A program made the position numbers and the translations under genes. Positions 51,059 to 63,835 of a DNA stretch of 64,000 nt are shown in pieces (the stretch's first letter is position 1; the number at the start of each line of letters is the position of its first letter). The stretch is from positions 12,242,550 through 12,306,549 of the forward strand of contig NC_079902.1 of NCBI RefSeq assembly GCF_024868665.1, in the 5' to 3' direction. The notes under the pieces were generated by a model. It searched no databases and was not told the origin of the DNA. It worked only from the letters and a program-made list of their open reading frames with translations. Source of the stretch: Triplophysa rosa (Eukaryota; Chordata; Actinopteri; Cypriniformes; Nemacheilidae).

Positions 51059-53003
51059 TAGGGATGCACCGAATGTTCGGCAACAAAAAATATTTGGCCG
51101 AAAACAGCAAAAAAGGCATGTCGTGTGATATGATCAAGCAGCAACCAGCGTAGAGAGAGAGAGTGATGCACGCACTTTATTAATGCAGCAAACTAGTGTT
51201 GTCAAACATCCCGATACTTCGGTTCCAAGTCGGTACCTAAAAATAAAAAAGTTGTCGATACCTAATTTTCATAAGACCCGGTATCATTGACGTACCGGGT
51301 CAACCGGGTACTGATCCTCTGTCTGACAGGTTGTCAGTCGGAAACTTTTCATAGACGCAATAAGACGTGATGAGCGGATAAGCGCGGCTCCGATCCACAA
51401 GAGATGCGCGCAGAAATACTTCAGATTAAAGTCATATCACGAAGAAAACTAACAGAGTTTTGTGGTGAAAGGAGGAAACATCCGGATTTAAGTAACAATT
51501 CAAGCGGTAAGTTTCAAATTCTGTTGTGTTTGCATTATGAATTTTGTATCATATGTTAAGTTAAAGGTTACATGAAATTAAACGTCCCTGTTTGCGTATT
51601 AATTTGTTAGCGCCAATGCTAATCCAGTCAAGTGTCCTTATTAACCATTCAATGCTTTTATAACTGTAATGGGGTAAAATAAATGGGAGGACTGGATGGG
51701 GTTTACAGTACCTATTTTATATAGGCCTATCTGAAATCTATGTGCTAGAAAACTAGCATTCTAACTGTATGACTAGCAATGTGTATGTCTTGGATAGATA
51801 ACTCTATTAGGTTTAAAAAGCCACATTTAAACTAAAGAAAAATATATCTGTTGCATTTATTATTTTAATATACAGTTACCTTAATATAAGTATAATCTTG
51901 TGTAAATGCAGTATAAAAACAGAGGTTTGTTTTACTATTGCATATGCATGTTTGTTCAGTCAGTTGACTTACTGAAGTTTATTCTATTTGTCTTCTACAG
52001 CAGCAGACTGAGGAGGATGTTCATCAGCATGAAAGACCCCAGTGAGCACACAACAGTTTCAGCAACAATTAACTTATACTTCATGTATACAAAATGGCAT
52101 TGCTTTCTATACATTTATATTAACAATGAGCTTTATTAATAAAATTGTGTTTCAATTAGCATGTACTGGTGTTTTGCTTTGGTACCGAAATTGGTACTGA
52201 GAACCGTGGAATTTTACTGATATTGGTACCGACTACTAACCTGTACCGTGACAACACTACAGCAAACATGTCGGCCGTGTGTGGAGCATTTTAAAGTGTC
52301 AGAGAAAGACACAGCACGGAACTTGCCGCGCCGGAGTAAATATCTGAATGAAAGCGTCTATACCGGTCGGTAACTTGTGTACTTCAGACGGAACGGGCGG
52401 TCTGACAGTAACCCCGCCGCTCATCCGCGACATCCTGTGACATCATACAGTGGGAGCACACAGGTCCCTGTACTAAACAACTTGTCAAAGTATGTTCTGT
52501 GCATCCCGGCAGCGTGTGCACCTTCTGAGAGAACAATCATGTGGGCGGAGTTTGGATGAGAGACGTGAACTGAAATGGTTGTCAGTCAGAATTGCTTGCA
52601 TGGATGTTTTTTTTTTCTTTAAATCATTTTTCAGTGTAGCCTATAATAATCAAACATTTCGTTTATTCATATTTTTAGCATATAATGTTGAATGACACTT
52701 TTTAATGAAGTGTTTTGTTGTAGGGGTACAGTACATTCTATCAGCAGTCAGTTAGAGGCCTAATACAGGCGTTTCAAGAAGGGAGAAGGGACCATTTTTT
52801 GTCTTAATTTACTTGTTTTGTTCAATTTTATTTAAAGTTATATTGTATTATATTGAAAAGCAAGACAAAATGTAAAAAGCACATTTTGACCATTCAGTTT
52901 ATGCAATAGTGAAAAAATTGGCAAAAAGCCATGTTCGGTATTCGGCCAAGTGTTTCATTTTTATTCAGCTTCGGCAGAGAATATTCAATTCGGTGCATCC
53001 CTA
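51059..53003. mobile_element. hAT-like element interrupted by a second hAT-like element
   Basis: TAGGGATGCACCGAAT and ATTCGGTGCATCCCTA are perfect inverted ends. Flanks ATAACAAC (51051-51058) and GTTACAAC (53004-53011) match 6 of 8 and fit nTnnnnAn. Without the inner insertion at 51194-52259 the unit is about 870 bp. A truncated relative is at 54769-55187. Confidence 0.88.
51194..52259. mobile_element. Nested hAT-like element, 1066 bp, perfect 8-bp TSD
   Basis: TAGTGTTGTCA and TGACAACACTA are inverted ends, with ggtacc-rich subterminal sequence on both sides. CAGCAAAC is repeated exactly at 51186-51193 and 52260-52267. No transposase frame. Confidence 0.93.
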
Positions 53004-54768
53004 GTTACAACATTTCTCAAAAATCATTTAAATACGGCATCAATTTTACAAACTTGGGCTAATAAACAACTACATCTAAAATCTAGTTGGGATTCCAGCA
53101 AGAACATGAATATACTGTGATGCCACATTATATGTTTTCAGGCTTAATTATGATGCGATTCATGACTAATTTAATATTTACATAGTAAAAACTATTTAAT
53201 GTTATGTCCTGGAGAAGGTGAACAGGCAGTATTTTGATTCACTGAATGGGGATTTCCATACAACTCACTTTCTCATGTGAGGCCACACGAGTGACAGAGT
53301 TTTGAATATCAAATATGCACAGTGGCTATGTAGAAGTTCAGCTGAACTTCTCCACCAATCATCTAACAGGTTCTTCAGCTTTTTCTGGAAATTCATCTGA
53401 ACCTGATGAACTGCCTCCATGAAATATAAACAAACAACCACCTATACACCCCCGGGCGCTGTCAAGTGCCACAAAGTTCCCTCAGTTCTCAACAAAGACG
53501 AGTGCTTTAGCCACAGCCCACAGTGATATCCACTCTCAATATCATCGTCTTTTAAAGCAGCAGATAATCCATACTAAGGAAATAGGGCATGAGGGCAGCG
53601 CATCAAAGTGACAGTGAAAGCCTAGGAGCAAAACAACAGACTCAAGTTTGATTGAGTGAACAATGAGTTTCAAAATACTTCTGAAAAGGCATGTCACTCA
53701 AGACCTTTTGATCCAGTGCTGATGCCGCAAATGACCCAGCCATTCACGTAGTAACAACCACAAGCTTATGCCAAAACAAATCGTTTGCTACTGACTTTGC
53801 ATATTTGTTTGCATACTTGGAATATGCAGGGAAGCTTGAACAGCTGAACCCTGACAGAAGGAGATACTGGTTGCTACAGGAACCAAGGTCTGTTGCTACA
53901 ATGAAGAAGGACCTAATAATTAAGTGCACTGAGGGGAAAACGAAAGGACTGAATGCTTGAAATAACTTCTGAGATTTAAATACCCAGAGTAAAGCGTACG
54001 GGCCTTATGAAGGCTGTTTATTCAATCCACACAACAGCACCTAACTGCGCATAAAGTACAAAGTTGCAAAGTTGAGCAAGTCCAAAAGGGCATGTTGTTA
54101 GAGACCCTATCTATTCCCAAAAGCAACCATATCACTCAACAAGGATCAATAATAGGTTTGCAATTCCAAAAAGTCAAGACTTTTTTATCTGTATGGACCT
54201 TTATATAGTTTTGAAGTGGTTTGACAGAAAAATAGGGCCTTACTAATTTCTCCAAAGTGAGCAAGCCACAGACAACAAACGGTTAAAACAAAACTTACAG
54301 GCAACTAACAATAAAACCGTTTGAACAAATCAAACTGCATAAACTTATGTCTAATGAATGTTGTTGACTGTATCTCTGACTGTATCTATGATGACTATCT
54401 GTGAATACAATGAAAATCATAAGCAGCATTCATGAGGTACGACAGCTCTTTTGTTTATTAGAATAATGGGGAAGTGTTCAACAAACTAGAAACCAAATAA
54501 AACAAGTACTGCAAAACTGTAGCCAGATGGCCAATAAAAGGGAGTGACAAAATTTTACACATTCCCACATTTAAACACAATCTAATGCTTATAATCAAGC
54601 ATACTGTACATTTACTACTTGTTGGGTCAAGGTTTTTTGGACAGAAAATGTATGTCAAGAATTAGTACCAAGTTCCAACATTAATTTTAAAGCTAGTTCA
54701 CACATACAGGGACTTGCATTGAAAAGTAAATAGAATCAGTGGCTAACAAAATACATAATAAAATTAAG

Positions 54769-55187
54769 TTTTTTCTTTTAATCATTTTTCAGTGTAGCAG
54801 TAACAGTTTTCGTTTATTCATATTTTTAGCTTATAATGTTAAATGACACTTTTTAATGAAGTGTTTTGTTGTAGGGGTACAATACATTCTTTCAGCAGTC
54901 AGTTAGAGGCCTAATACAGGCAATTCAAGAAGGGAGAGGGGACCATTTTTTGTCTTAATTTACTTGTTTTGCTCAATTTTATTGTAAGTTATATTAAATT
55001 ATATTGAAAGCAAGACAAAATATAAAAAGCACATTTTGGCCATTCAGTTTATGCAATAGTGAAAGAATTTGCTAAATAAATAGAAGAAATGCGAAACGCC
55101 ATGTTCGGTGTTCGGTATTCGACCTTAGGCCAGGTGTTTCATTTTTATTCAGCTTCGGCCAAGAATTTTCATTTCGGTACATCCCTA
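54769..55187. mobile_element. Truncated copy of the TAGGGATGCACCGA hAT-like element
   Basis: It matches 52600-53003 closely (for example gtgttttgttgtaggggtac, cagtcagttagaggcctaat) and ends TTCGGTACATCCCTA. The left end of the element is missing. It abuts the Tc1 remnant. Confidence 0.85.
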
Positions 55188-56210
55188 ACTACTTTGGCTG
55201 TTTTGTGTGGATGATTCTGCACAGTGTCAGGCAGGCATCATTGGAACTTGCTAACATCTCTGTTCATGAGTCTACAATACGTAAAACACTGAACAAGCAG
55301 GGTATCCACGGCAGGACACCACGAAGGAAGCCACTGCTTACTAAAAAGAACATTGCTGCACGCCTGAAGTTTGCAAAAGAGCACATTGACACTCCACAGC
55401 GGTATTGGCAAAATGTTTTGTGGACTGATGAAGCTAAGATTGAACTATTTGGAAAAAACACACAGCACTACATCTGGCGTAGAAAGGGCACGGCATATCA
55501 TCATGAAAACATCATCCCACCTGTAAAGTATGGCGGAAGAAACATCATGATTTGGGCCTGCTTTGCGGCATCAGGGCCTGGCCAGCTAGGAATCATTGAG
55601 GGGGAGATGAATTCCCAAGTATATCAGACAATTCTTCAGGATAAATGTGAGAATGTCTGTACGTCAGTTGAAACTTTGTAGAAGGTGGGTGATGCAACAG
55701 GACAACGACCCAAAACACAGGAGCAAGTCCACAACAGAATGGCTTCAGAAAAACTAAATCCGCCTTTTGGAGTGGCCAAGTCAGAGCCCAGACCTCAACC
55801 CAATAGAGATGCTATGGATTGACTTGAAGAGGGCAATACACATGAGACGTCCAAAGAATATGACAGAGCTAAAGCAGTTCTGCCAGGAAGAATGGGCTAA
55901 AATTCCTCCTCAGCGATGTGCAGGTCTGATCCACAGCTACAGGAAGCGCCTGGTTGAGGTTATTGCTGCCAAGGGGGGGTCAACCAGTTATTAATTAGGG
56001 TTCACTTACTTTTTCCACTGCCGTTTTGAATGTTGAATGAGTGTGTTAAATAAAGACATGAAAGAGTTATTATTTTGTGTTATTATTTTTAGACATATTA
56101 TGTTTGTCAATACCCTTGACTTAGATGAAGATCAGATCACATTTTATGACAAATTTATTCAGAAAACAATGAAATTCCAAAAGGTTCACATACTTTTTCT
56201 TGCCACTGTA
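55188..56210 (+). mobile_element. Degenerate Tc1/mariner element, 5' truncated
   Basis: It encodes two blocks of a Tc1-type transposase, and its 3' end carries a Tc1-like terminal sequence (ggttcacatactttttcttg, ccactgta). The 5' terminal repeat and the first third of the gene are absent, and the left edge coincides with the end of a hAT-like fragment. Confidence 0.9.
55205..55994 (+). pseudogene. Tc1-like transposase pseudogene
   Basis: The first open block (55205-55681) includes part of the DNA-binding region (R-K-T-L-N-K-Q-G-I-H-G-R) and the catalytic W-T-D-E-A-K. It is followed by a stop after E-T-L. The Q-D-N-D-P-K-H segment with the second Asp (around 55700) is in another frame, and the last block (55767-55994) has the third acidic residue in D-L-N-P-I-E-M-L-W. 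The N-terminal helix-turn-helix is missing. At least one frameshift and in-frame stops make it inactive. Tc1 transposases normally have about 340 residues. Confidence 0.93.
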
Positions 56211-56675
56211 AATTAATAGTTTATATTTTTACTTAATTATTTAAAGATTGTCTAGTAAGTTAACAGACAGACAGTGTTTAAGTGAAATCAACATGTTTAT
56301 CATTTGTTTATTACAGTGACTCTGCATTATCAAATTACTGAGTGTGGTAAAGCCACAGTTTTGTTTTATATTAATGTAATCTGCACTTTAGTTTCTGTGA
56401 TTAATGACTTTCATGTTGCACCAAGCTTATTTGTCAGTGCTTTATGTCATGATAATTATTACATGTTTACATGGCTAGAAATTTAACAAATCATTCAATA
56501 TACTAGTATGATTGAGGTAATTCTATAAAAATATGTCAATCAATTCATGCATCAATTAATATCATTTTAAGCCTGGCCTATAGTTTATGGTTAATCTGTC
56601 TAATATTGCGTTGGTTACCATGATTTATTCATTTTCTTTATTAAGTAATACAGAAGAAAGGGTGCTTAAAAAAAA

Positions 56676-56745
56676 CGAATATTAAATCGCAATATTGCAC
56701 AAAAAAAATTGCATATTAAATCGCAATATTGCACAAAAAAAACGC
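56676..56745. repeat. Short tandem duplication
   Basis: The unit atattaaatcgcaatattgc followed by acaaaaaaaa occurs twice in a row, then starts to diverge. The flank aaaatcggtcagccct suggests the right end of another hAT-like element. Confidence 0.75.
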
Positions 56746-58679
56746 AATCAGAATATTTTTCAAAATCGGTCAGCCCTTTGTGGTACAGACCAAAGTGTTT
56801 CTATTCTCCTTCATCCGCAGAGTACAGGGTGGCACAAGGAAGATATTAATAGCACCAGGAAAGGTGAAGTTTGAAAACTGGTTAGTGGTGGAAGTCTGAG
56901 CAGCAGCGCAGCATAAGCAGACACACTATGTGCCGTGGCCTGGCCTATATTAAAAAGACCTCACTGACAGGAAAGACAGAAAAAGATGGGAAGAAAAGTA
57001 CTTCTGGGGGACGTTTCACATTGCGCACTCAAACATTGCACGAGACACATTTTCACTGATGCCTTTTGGCAAGTGATGTCAATGCTGACGTACGCTGTTC
57101 TCTTCATGCTGTCACACTGAAATTAAATAAAGATGCATTCCAAAACATTCACTTAAGACATTCTGGTTCTTGCTCTTTGCTGCGAGTGAAATTGCAACTG
57201 GTTTGAGTTTAGACTTGGCTCAAGCCCAGTTCTCAGAGCGAACGTGAGATTAGAGAGGGATGTGAGATAAGTACGTTTGGGGAAAAGCTGAGCGAGACAA
57301 AACAACAGGAAGCCGCTGGGCTTTGTTTACCACAATGAGTTGTTAAGCCAGAACTAGTGATAAATGTCAGCTCGGTGGAAGAGGCCTGGAACTTGTTGCT
57401 GACTCTTACTGAAAGTATAGTCATCATTCACACATTCACCATTTATGACACTTAAGACACGATGTCCATGTTTACTTTCCCACATATCGTGATCTATTCA
57501 AATGTGCATGTTCTAAAGTTTGTTTTGATAACTGTTAAGTAAATAATAAGATCTGGAATCCAACCAGATCTGGAATCTGTGGTGTGAGAAAGTACTATAC
57601 ACACGAGATAGTTTTTAGGAAATTTTGATACTTCGTCACAATTACTAAATAATGGTTTGATCTGGAGCAGCGGCTCTGAACCTTTTTTACTCCAAGGCTC
57701 CCCAATGTATACAACAATATTGAAAGGCCCCCTTCACAAAAACTCACAATTCTTATGATTGCGTTCATCAGCAGCGAACCATACTGGAGTTCACATGAAC
57801 CACACCCCAGAACCTCCCTTTTTAAGCGGATTCGGGTACAGTTCGCGGGTGCGCACCCGGGTTTGGAAGACAGCGTTCACATCATCCAAACGAACTGAAC
57901 TCTAACGTTAATTGAACCAGGGTGCAGACCAAATGTGCTAATGTGAAACCGCCCTAAAAGACAAAGTACCTTATTTGAATAAGTCATTATGATATTTAAA
58001 AATGTTAAGTGTATTAATCTTATACTGCAAGTGACAACTTGAAAAGGATTAAATTAAATAATCACAATTTGTGATAATTATTTAATAAATAACGCACACA
58101 AAAAATGTGCGTCAATTTGTAATGACAATTAATCTTAATAACTGCAATAACTAACAAATAATTACCATAATCACAATTATTTATTGTAAGGTTAATCGTC
58201 AGCCAAATTTTATGTTTGTAACATGACCACAATGGAAATAAGTCTATTTAACTTTTTTGTGTTTATCCTTGACAAATGAGTGCATTTTGTCTAATAAATC
58301 CGATCCAATCCAACAGCTCTACAAAATTCTGTTTTTGATCTCAGTGAAGAAACCACCAGAAGCATAGACTTGGATGCTGAGGTGGTCTACGAAATCCCTT
58401 TAGCAAAAGATGCGATGCACACCACAGAATGACAACTCAATCTACAGCACAATATAGACATTCTGGTCATATTTCATACATGTACAGACGCATCCCATCT
58501 GGTCAAGCGCAGCAAGCGTGTCGAAGGAAGATTACCACTTAGGTAGTATCATGTCTCCTCCTTTGCACAGTGCGTCTTTGGATAAACTAATCTGTTTGAC
58601 TGCACTGTGGCTTTCATCCCAGCAAGAGAAAAAGAGGGGGAGGGGGTAAAGGAAGAGGTGCTGGGGAAGAGCGAGCCAT

Positions 58680-59030
58680 TCAAGCTAGCGTTCGACATTG
58701 AATATTTGCATGTAAATGCTGACATTGTTAAAAAAGCTGCATCTCAGCTCCTGTGGCTCTGATGCCATTATCTTTAACTATACATTGAGCATCACTGACT
58801 GTAATTACCGTTCAATTAATTATCGCAAATTGTGTTTGAAGGGAGTAAGAAAAGGCTAGCTTTGTCAAAAGAGCTTAACAGCAAAAGGAAACCAATGCAC
58901 TCTACGGCGCACGCCGGTTGCTGAGGCGGCACGCGGTCTGAGCTGCAGGGCCGTGACTTCACTTGCAGTCACCGGTGAGCTGAGTAAAGATTCATCTCTC
59001 TCTCTCTCTGCGGTGGACTGATTTCCAGCA
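58680..59030. promoter_or_regulatory. Candidate conserved non-coding block
   Basis: A non-repetitive stretch with several homeodomain-type cores (ttcaattaattatcgc, actgtaattaccgt), followed by a CpG-rich patch at about 58903-58975. No transposon signature is seen. Regulatory function is inference only. Confidence 0.25.
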
Positions 59031-59159
59031 TGAGCTCATCTGAGCTTGTTATTTAACAGCGAGCTCCATGTCTGTGTGTGGGTTTCACATTTATTAATGT
59101 TGATGAAGACTACTATGAAGAAAATATTGCAAATAAATAAGAATCATTATAGAAAAGTA

Positions 59160-59445
59160 CATTTGTATAGAACCTAGGAGTGTCATAATGCTGGTATTGA
59201 CAATAACCGTGATTATCGATATAATGTTTATATTACACATGATAATACTGTAAATAATTCAGCAATAGTTTTAAGTTTGCCTTAAGAGCCACAATCATAT
59301 ATTGAGTTAGAGTCAATGAAAACCAAATAAACAAAAATTAATTACTTATTCATTTATATAAACTTTTCCAAAACATGTTGAGATAATATAATTAACAAGA
59401 ATGTTTTGGCCACGATAATCATATAGACAGTTTCATTGGACGCGC
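59160..59445. repeat. Degenerate hAT-like remnant
   Basis: ctaggagtgtcataatgctg and accgtgattatcgatataat resemble known teleost hAT ends, with a facing ggccacgataatcatatagac. Boundaries and target duplication are not clear. Confidence 0.35.
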
Positions 59446-59529
59446 GCGCATGACCCCCAGTTAACTTCCGGTTTGTGTTTGGCTAGTGTCTAATAAATTA
59501 TATTTAATTTAATTTATGTTAATTATATT

Positions 59530-60201
59530 TAGGGCTGTCACGATTATTAAATAATCGTCTCATCACGATTGTTTGACCTCATCGCGATGGTTTCAGATCA
59601 TCGCAATTATTGCACATCTCTATAGAAGACACTAGGGGGAGCTGTAGTGTATCTGCATATTGCATATTTTATTGTATATATTGTAACTGAAGCACGGTAA
59701 TACTTGTAAAATGTACCACCACAACACAATCACTTAAAAAAAACATATACAAATTACCTGCAGTACAACTGAATATTATTTAAGCAAATCTCAGTGTGAA
59801 AACCAGTCTACCAAAATTTAATTAACACACAAGTAAAATTTTATTGTAGTCTTGCAAGTGAGAAAAAAAACAGACTAGAAGCTTTTCTATGACTGATAGT
59901 ATTTTAATGGTGGCTTCAATTCACACCTGATCAATTTACTTCATTTACAAGTATTTGGCGGTTGTATTATTGACAGGTCAAAGCCTAAACCTTAAATATA
60001 TGATGACCCAATGTTTTCCGATGTATTTCCAAGAAAAAAACATAGTCTTGTATTCAGAACAATATGGTCGTTTCAATCGCTGAATCAAAAATGTATGAGA
60101 ATTAAATGTCAAAGCCCTAAAACAGACAATTAATCGTCATAATCGCAATGATTTATTAGACAATTAATCGTCAATCAAATTTCATAATTGTGACAGCCCT
60201 A
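59530..60201. mobile_element. hAT-like non-autonomous element, 672 bp, perfect 8-bp TSD
   Basis: TAGGGCTGTCACGATTATT at the left and AATTGTGACAGCCCTA at the right are inverted ends. ATTATATT is repeated exactly at 59522-59529 and 60202-60209. Confidence 0.92.
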
Positions 60202-60558
60202 ATTATATTATTATTTTATTGTATTAAATAAACAATTTGTTGAATGGGTCCAGCAGTTTGGTTGCATTTAAACAAACTGTATGGTACATTGACATTTAGC
60301 AGTTGAGCTTGGTATCAGAGTCTAAATTCAAAATATTGGAGAGACAAGTTTAGCCAAGTAACGGTTCTTCTCGGTTTCTTTTGATTGTTATCAGAAATAA
60401 TCTACAGGCACTCTATTGTTTGTGAATGTGTACCGGAAGTTAAATTGGGGTCACATCTATAATCTATAGTGAAAATCGGAAATTGTGACAGCCCCAACAG
60501 AACTCGATCCAAAATGAAAGTGATGAAACTATGCGCACTACGTATTTTGTATTACAAT

Positions 60559-62427
60559 TAGGGCTGTCAATAGATTAAATGTTTAATCGTGATTAATCGC
60601 ACACCTATAGTGAAATTAAACATACACTATTTATTTTGTTTAACATGTTTATTTTGGCGCTGTCAATCGATTAAAAATTTTCACACTAATCACACACAAT
60701 ATATGTTTTTAAATACACTTTTACATTCTAATAATTTCACATTTTATCTTTAAATTAATGTAGAAACAACACATTTTATTAACAGTCTCATTTTATGAAT
60801 GAAAGCTAACATTCTAATATTGTTGGCTTTGCAACAGATGTCTCTATTAAATTATGTCTCTTATCAAACCCATTATAAAAAGTGTGCCCTTGCTACCTGT
60901 CTAACAGGTAGGAAACATACAGAAAATAAATAAAGTTCTCAAACACTTAACAGTCTTTACTGCTAAATACATGAAATACAGAAGAATCCTCATTACAAAA
61001 ATCACATTAATCTTCTTTTCTTTTGTTCTTTGATTAACATTAGTGACAGGAGTCACAGCAGCACGTTTAAGAACACGGCCCCTTTAAGAGCTGCTGCTCT
61101 AACACCGTGTCTACACCGGCTTGTTCTAATGGGGTTGTCGAGCCGCACCTTGCCATGTCCGGTGTGAACAAAATTTAAAATAATAATGGGTTCTAATTAA
61201 GGATGCACAATAAATTATCGGCCATATCGGTAAATGGTCATTTTAAATGTTATCGTATCGGCTTATAATAGAATTTAGGCCAATATATTATAGCCGATAA
61301 ATCAATTCCTCTGGTTAAACTTCTTCATCTGCACGCTGCTCACAGTTAAAATACAGTACAGTACTGTCTTACTGTCGTGATCATTCATACTGCTGTTAGC
61401 AAAACATTGCTGATGTAGGTACAGTATGTAGATACAGTATTAATGAACGTGTAAATTATAGGAACAAAAGCATATTGTTTGAATCAGACTGCTGTCTGAA
61501 TGCTTTCTGTCTTGAGACCTGTTACACATGTGGCTATTAAGACATTTTATCTGTGTTGCTCTGGAAGAACATCTATAATTTGTTTATTAAATAAAAAATA
61601 CACCAGAAAAGTTTGAAGGTTAAAGAATTATTAAATAGTGTAAAGTAGGCTTGGTACATGATTTTCAGGGAAAAAAAAGAACTAATGGTTACCTTGTATT
61701 CTGCAGTCAATGTTTTCAAATAAAAGCAGTTGTCCACTTTTAGACTTTTGACTTCAGTCTTACGATATTTTATATTAATATTTAGATACTGTATATCGGC
61801 CAATATAACGGTTATTGGATTCCAATGTTAAAGAATTATTGGTTATCGTTATCAGACAAAATTTACATAACGGTGCATCCCTAGTTCTAATGCGTTCTAT
61901 TGTCTCTTGTCGCATCGCGCGATTCACTCCGCATCCGGTGTAGACACGGTGTAAGAAGGTCTAATGCGCTTCCTATTTTCACTACTCTTAGCATTCCTTT
62001 AAGACTTAATTTAGCTCGCTGAAGACTGTGCTTGCGAAAATACTAGACAAAATGTGCTTTCTGGCATAATCTTGAGTGTTTTTGTTAATTCAAGCACGAA
62101 AGAGAAGTTAATACTGGTACGCTGTCTGACAGATTCTGACGCAGCCTTTAGCCCATGTGTACACCAGACGGGACCGCTGTCTCGTTGCACTGTGTTCCAC
62201 AGCCAGAAGCTGTCAATCTATACTGGACGTGTCAATACAACAATTTCAAATCGTTCCTAAATTGTTTAAAGGCCTTTATATGTATAAAAGCGTGATTATA
62301 TAATGTAACGCTAGACAATGATGACAAAAAAAATGGATGTTGCGTTAATGGCGTTACATTTTTTTAACGTGTTAATCTGAAAAAAAAAAGAATCGCATGC
62401 GGTAACGCATTAACGTTGACAGCCCTA
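60559..62427. mobile_element. hAT-like element, 1869 bp, perfect 8-bp TSD, with nested insertion
   Basis: TAGGGCTGTCAATAGATTAA begins it and TTAACGTTGACAGCCCTA ends it. ATTACAAT is repeated exactly at 60551-60558 and 62428-62435. A second element at 61198-61883 is inserted in it. An internal GCGCTGTCAATCGATTAAAA at about 60657 repeats the end sequence. No transposase recognised. Confidence 0.92.
61198..61883. mobile_element. Nested hAT-like element, 686 bp, perfect 8-bp TSD
   Basis: TAAGGATGCAC at the left faces GGTGCATCCCTA at the right. GTTCTAAT is repeated exactly at 61190-61197 and 61884-61891. The interior has ttatcggccatatcgg and the facing ttggttatcgttatc. Confidence 0.92.
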
Positions 62428-63533
62428 ATTACAATACAAGTGAAAACTAAAAAGAAATAAGGAGAAAATAAGAATATTCATATTTTCAGACAATACTGTG
62501 TACATCTGACCATAACATCTGACTATCCCTGTGCGAAAAGAAGGGGAAGAAATAATTCATTGATATTTTAACTAAACTACAAAAAAACTAGACTATAATT
62601 TAAAAATTCAAGAAATAAGACAAAGCTATTGAACTACGATAAACTTTGTTTATGTACAATGTGTGTGCATCAGGCTGAGTATAAGTTCTTTGTGCTTTTA
62701 CTAGAATTGGTGGAAATGATCTTTTTTGACTAAGTAGCACTTAACTCAGCCTTTTTTATTTCCTTTTACACACCCACACTTTTCATTAATATCTTCACAC
62801 TAACACGCGAAGGCTCTAAGGCTACTGCCGATAACTCAGGCACAACACTCAGGATGGGGCTTTATAAATATATGGATGACAAGAATGCATTTAAAGTCCA
62901 TAAACCATAAGAAAAAAATGTGCCGAGAGAAGAATTTATAAAAAAACAGCCACTTAAATTATTTATAATGACAAACTGAGAATTCAGCCTTGCTTTTAGA
63001 GATAGACAAGACACTCCTAGATCTCCAAGCCCTCCCTCACTGTGGCTCTGAAAGCCTGTCTATTATACAGGCCTGGTAATGGAGGGATACAACAGGTAGA
63101 TAATCGCACGCACTTCCATTTCCTTGCCTGGCTTCTGCACTGCATTCTCTTACCCTCTCTGACTCTGATGAAATGTTTGGCCCAGTCGTACGTGGCTGGC
63201 TGCGTTTTCATTACAGCAGCCGGTGTGATGAGAGAGACGGCACGAGAAAGAGAGAGAGGAGAAGTAGTCGTCAGCATAAGCATTTCTGTCTGCCAGTCGG
63301 TTTGGAAAGGACAAGACAAATGGCAGCAAACCGAAGCAGGACCCGAATCAATATGTGGCTCTACTGATGAAACAGGGCCAATAAATCACAGGCCCGGGCA
63401 GGCTAGCGTGAGCCCTCCTTCATCCCCCGACGATCGCCTCCGAAAGTCCATCACAACATCAACATGGTGATCATCTGTGTCACTGCCCTTTGCCACAAGT
63501 TGCCGGGGACCATAAGGACAGTTTTTTATTAGG

Positions 63534-63830
63534 GATGGGCATTTTTCAATTTCATATTCGAATATTTGAGCTCATAAAAAACGAATATTCGAATATTGGT
63601 TTATTTAAATTAAGTTAATAATGACGTAATTTGTTACGTTTTTATTTATTCACAATTTCAAATCAAGCTTATAATTATCATTAAATATTCATAATGAATT
63701 AATATTATATCCTGTATATCGTTTTTTTATGTTGAAAAAATAGAAAAATACATAAAAACTGCATTTAAACCTGCGCGGAACTGTAATACAAAATACGAAT
63801 GAAAAATACGAATATTCGAATAGCATTTTT
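63534..63830. mobile_element. hAT-like element with TAGGGATGGGCATTTTTC end, right end cut
   Basis: TAGGGATGGGCATTTTTC and an inner atattcgaatatt region at the left face aatacgaatattcgaatagc at the right. The expected right terminal bases are missing where the next element begins. Confidence 0.55.
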
Positions 63831-63835
63831 AATAG

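Noticed and set aside
63042..63470. Plus-strand open frame of 142 codons
   Set aside because: No recognisable domain, no splice context, and an overlapping open frame on the other strand; composition fits chance in a GC-richer unique block.
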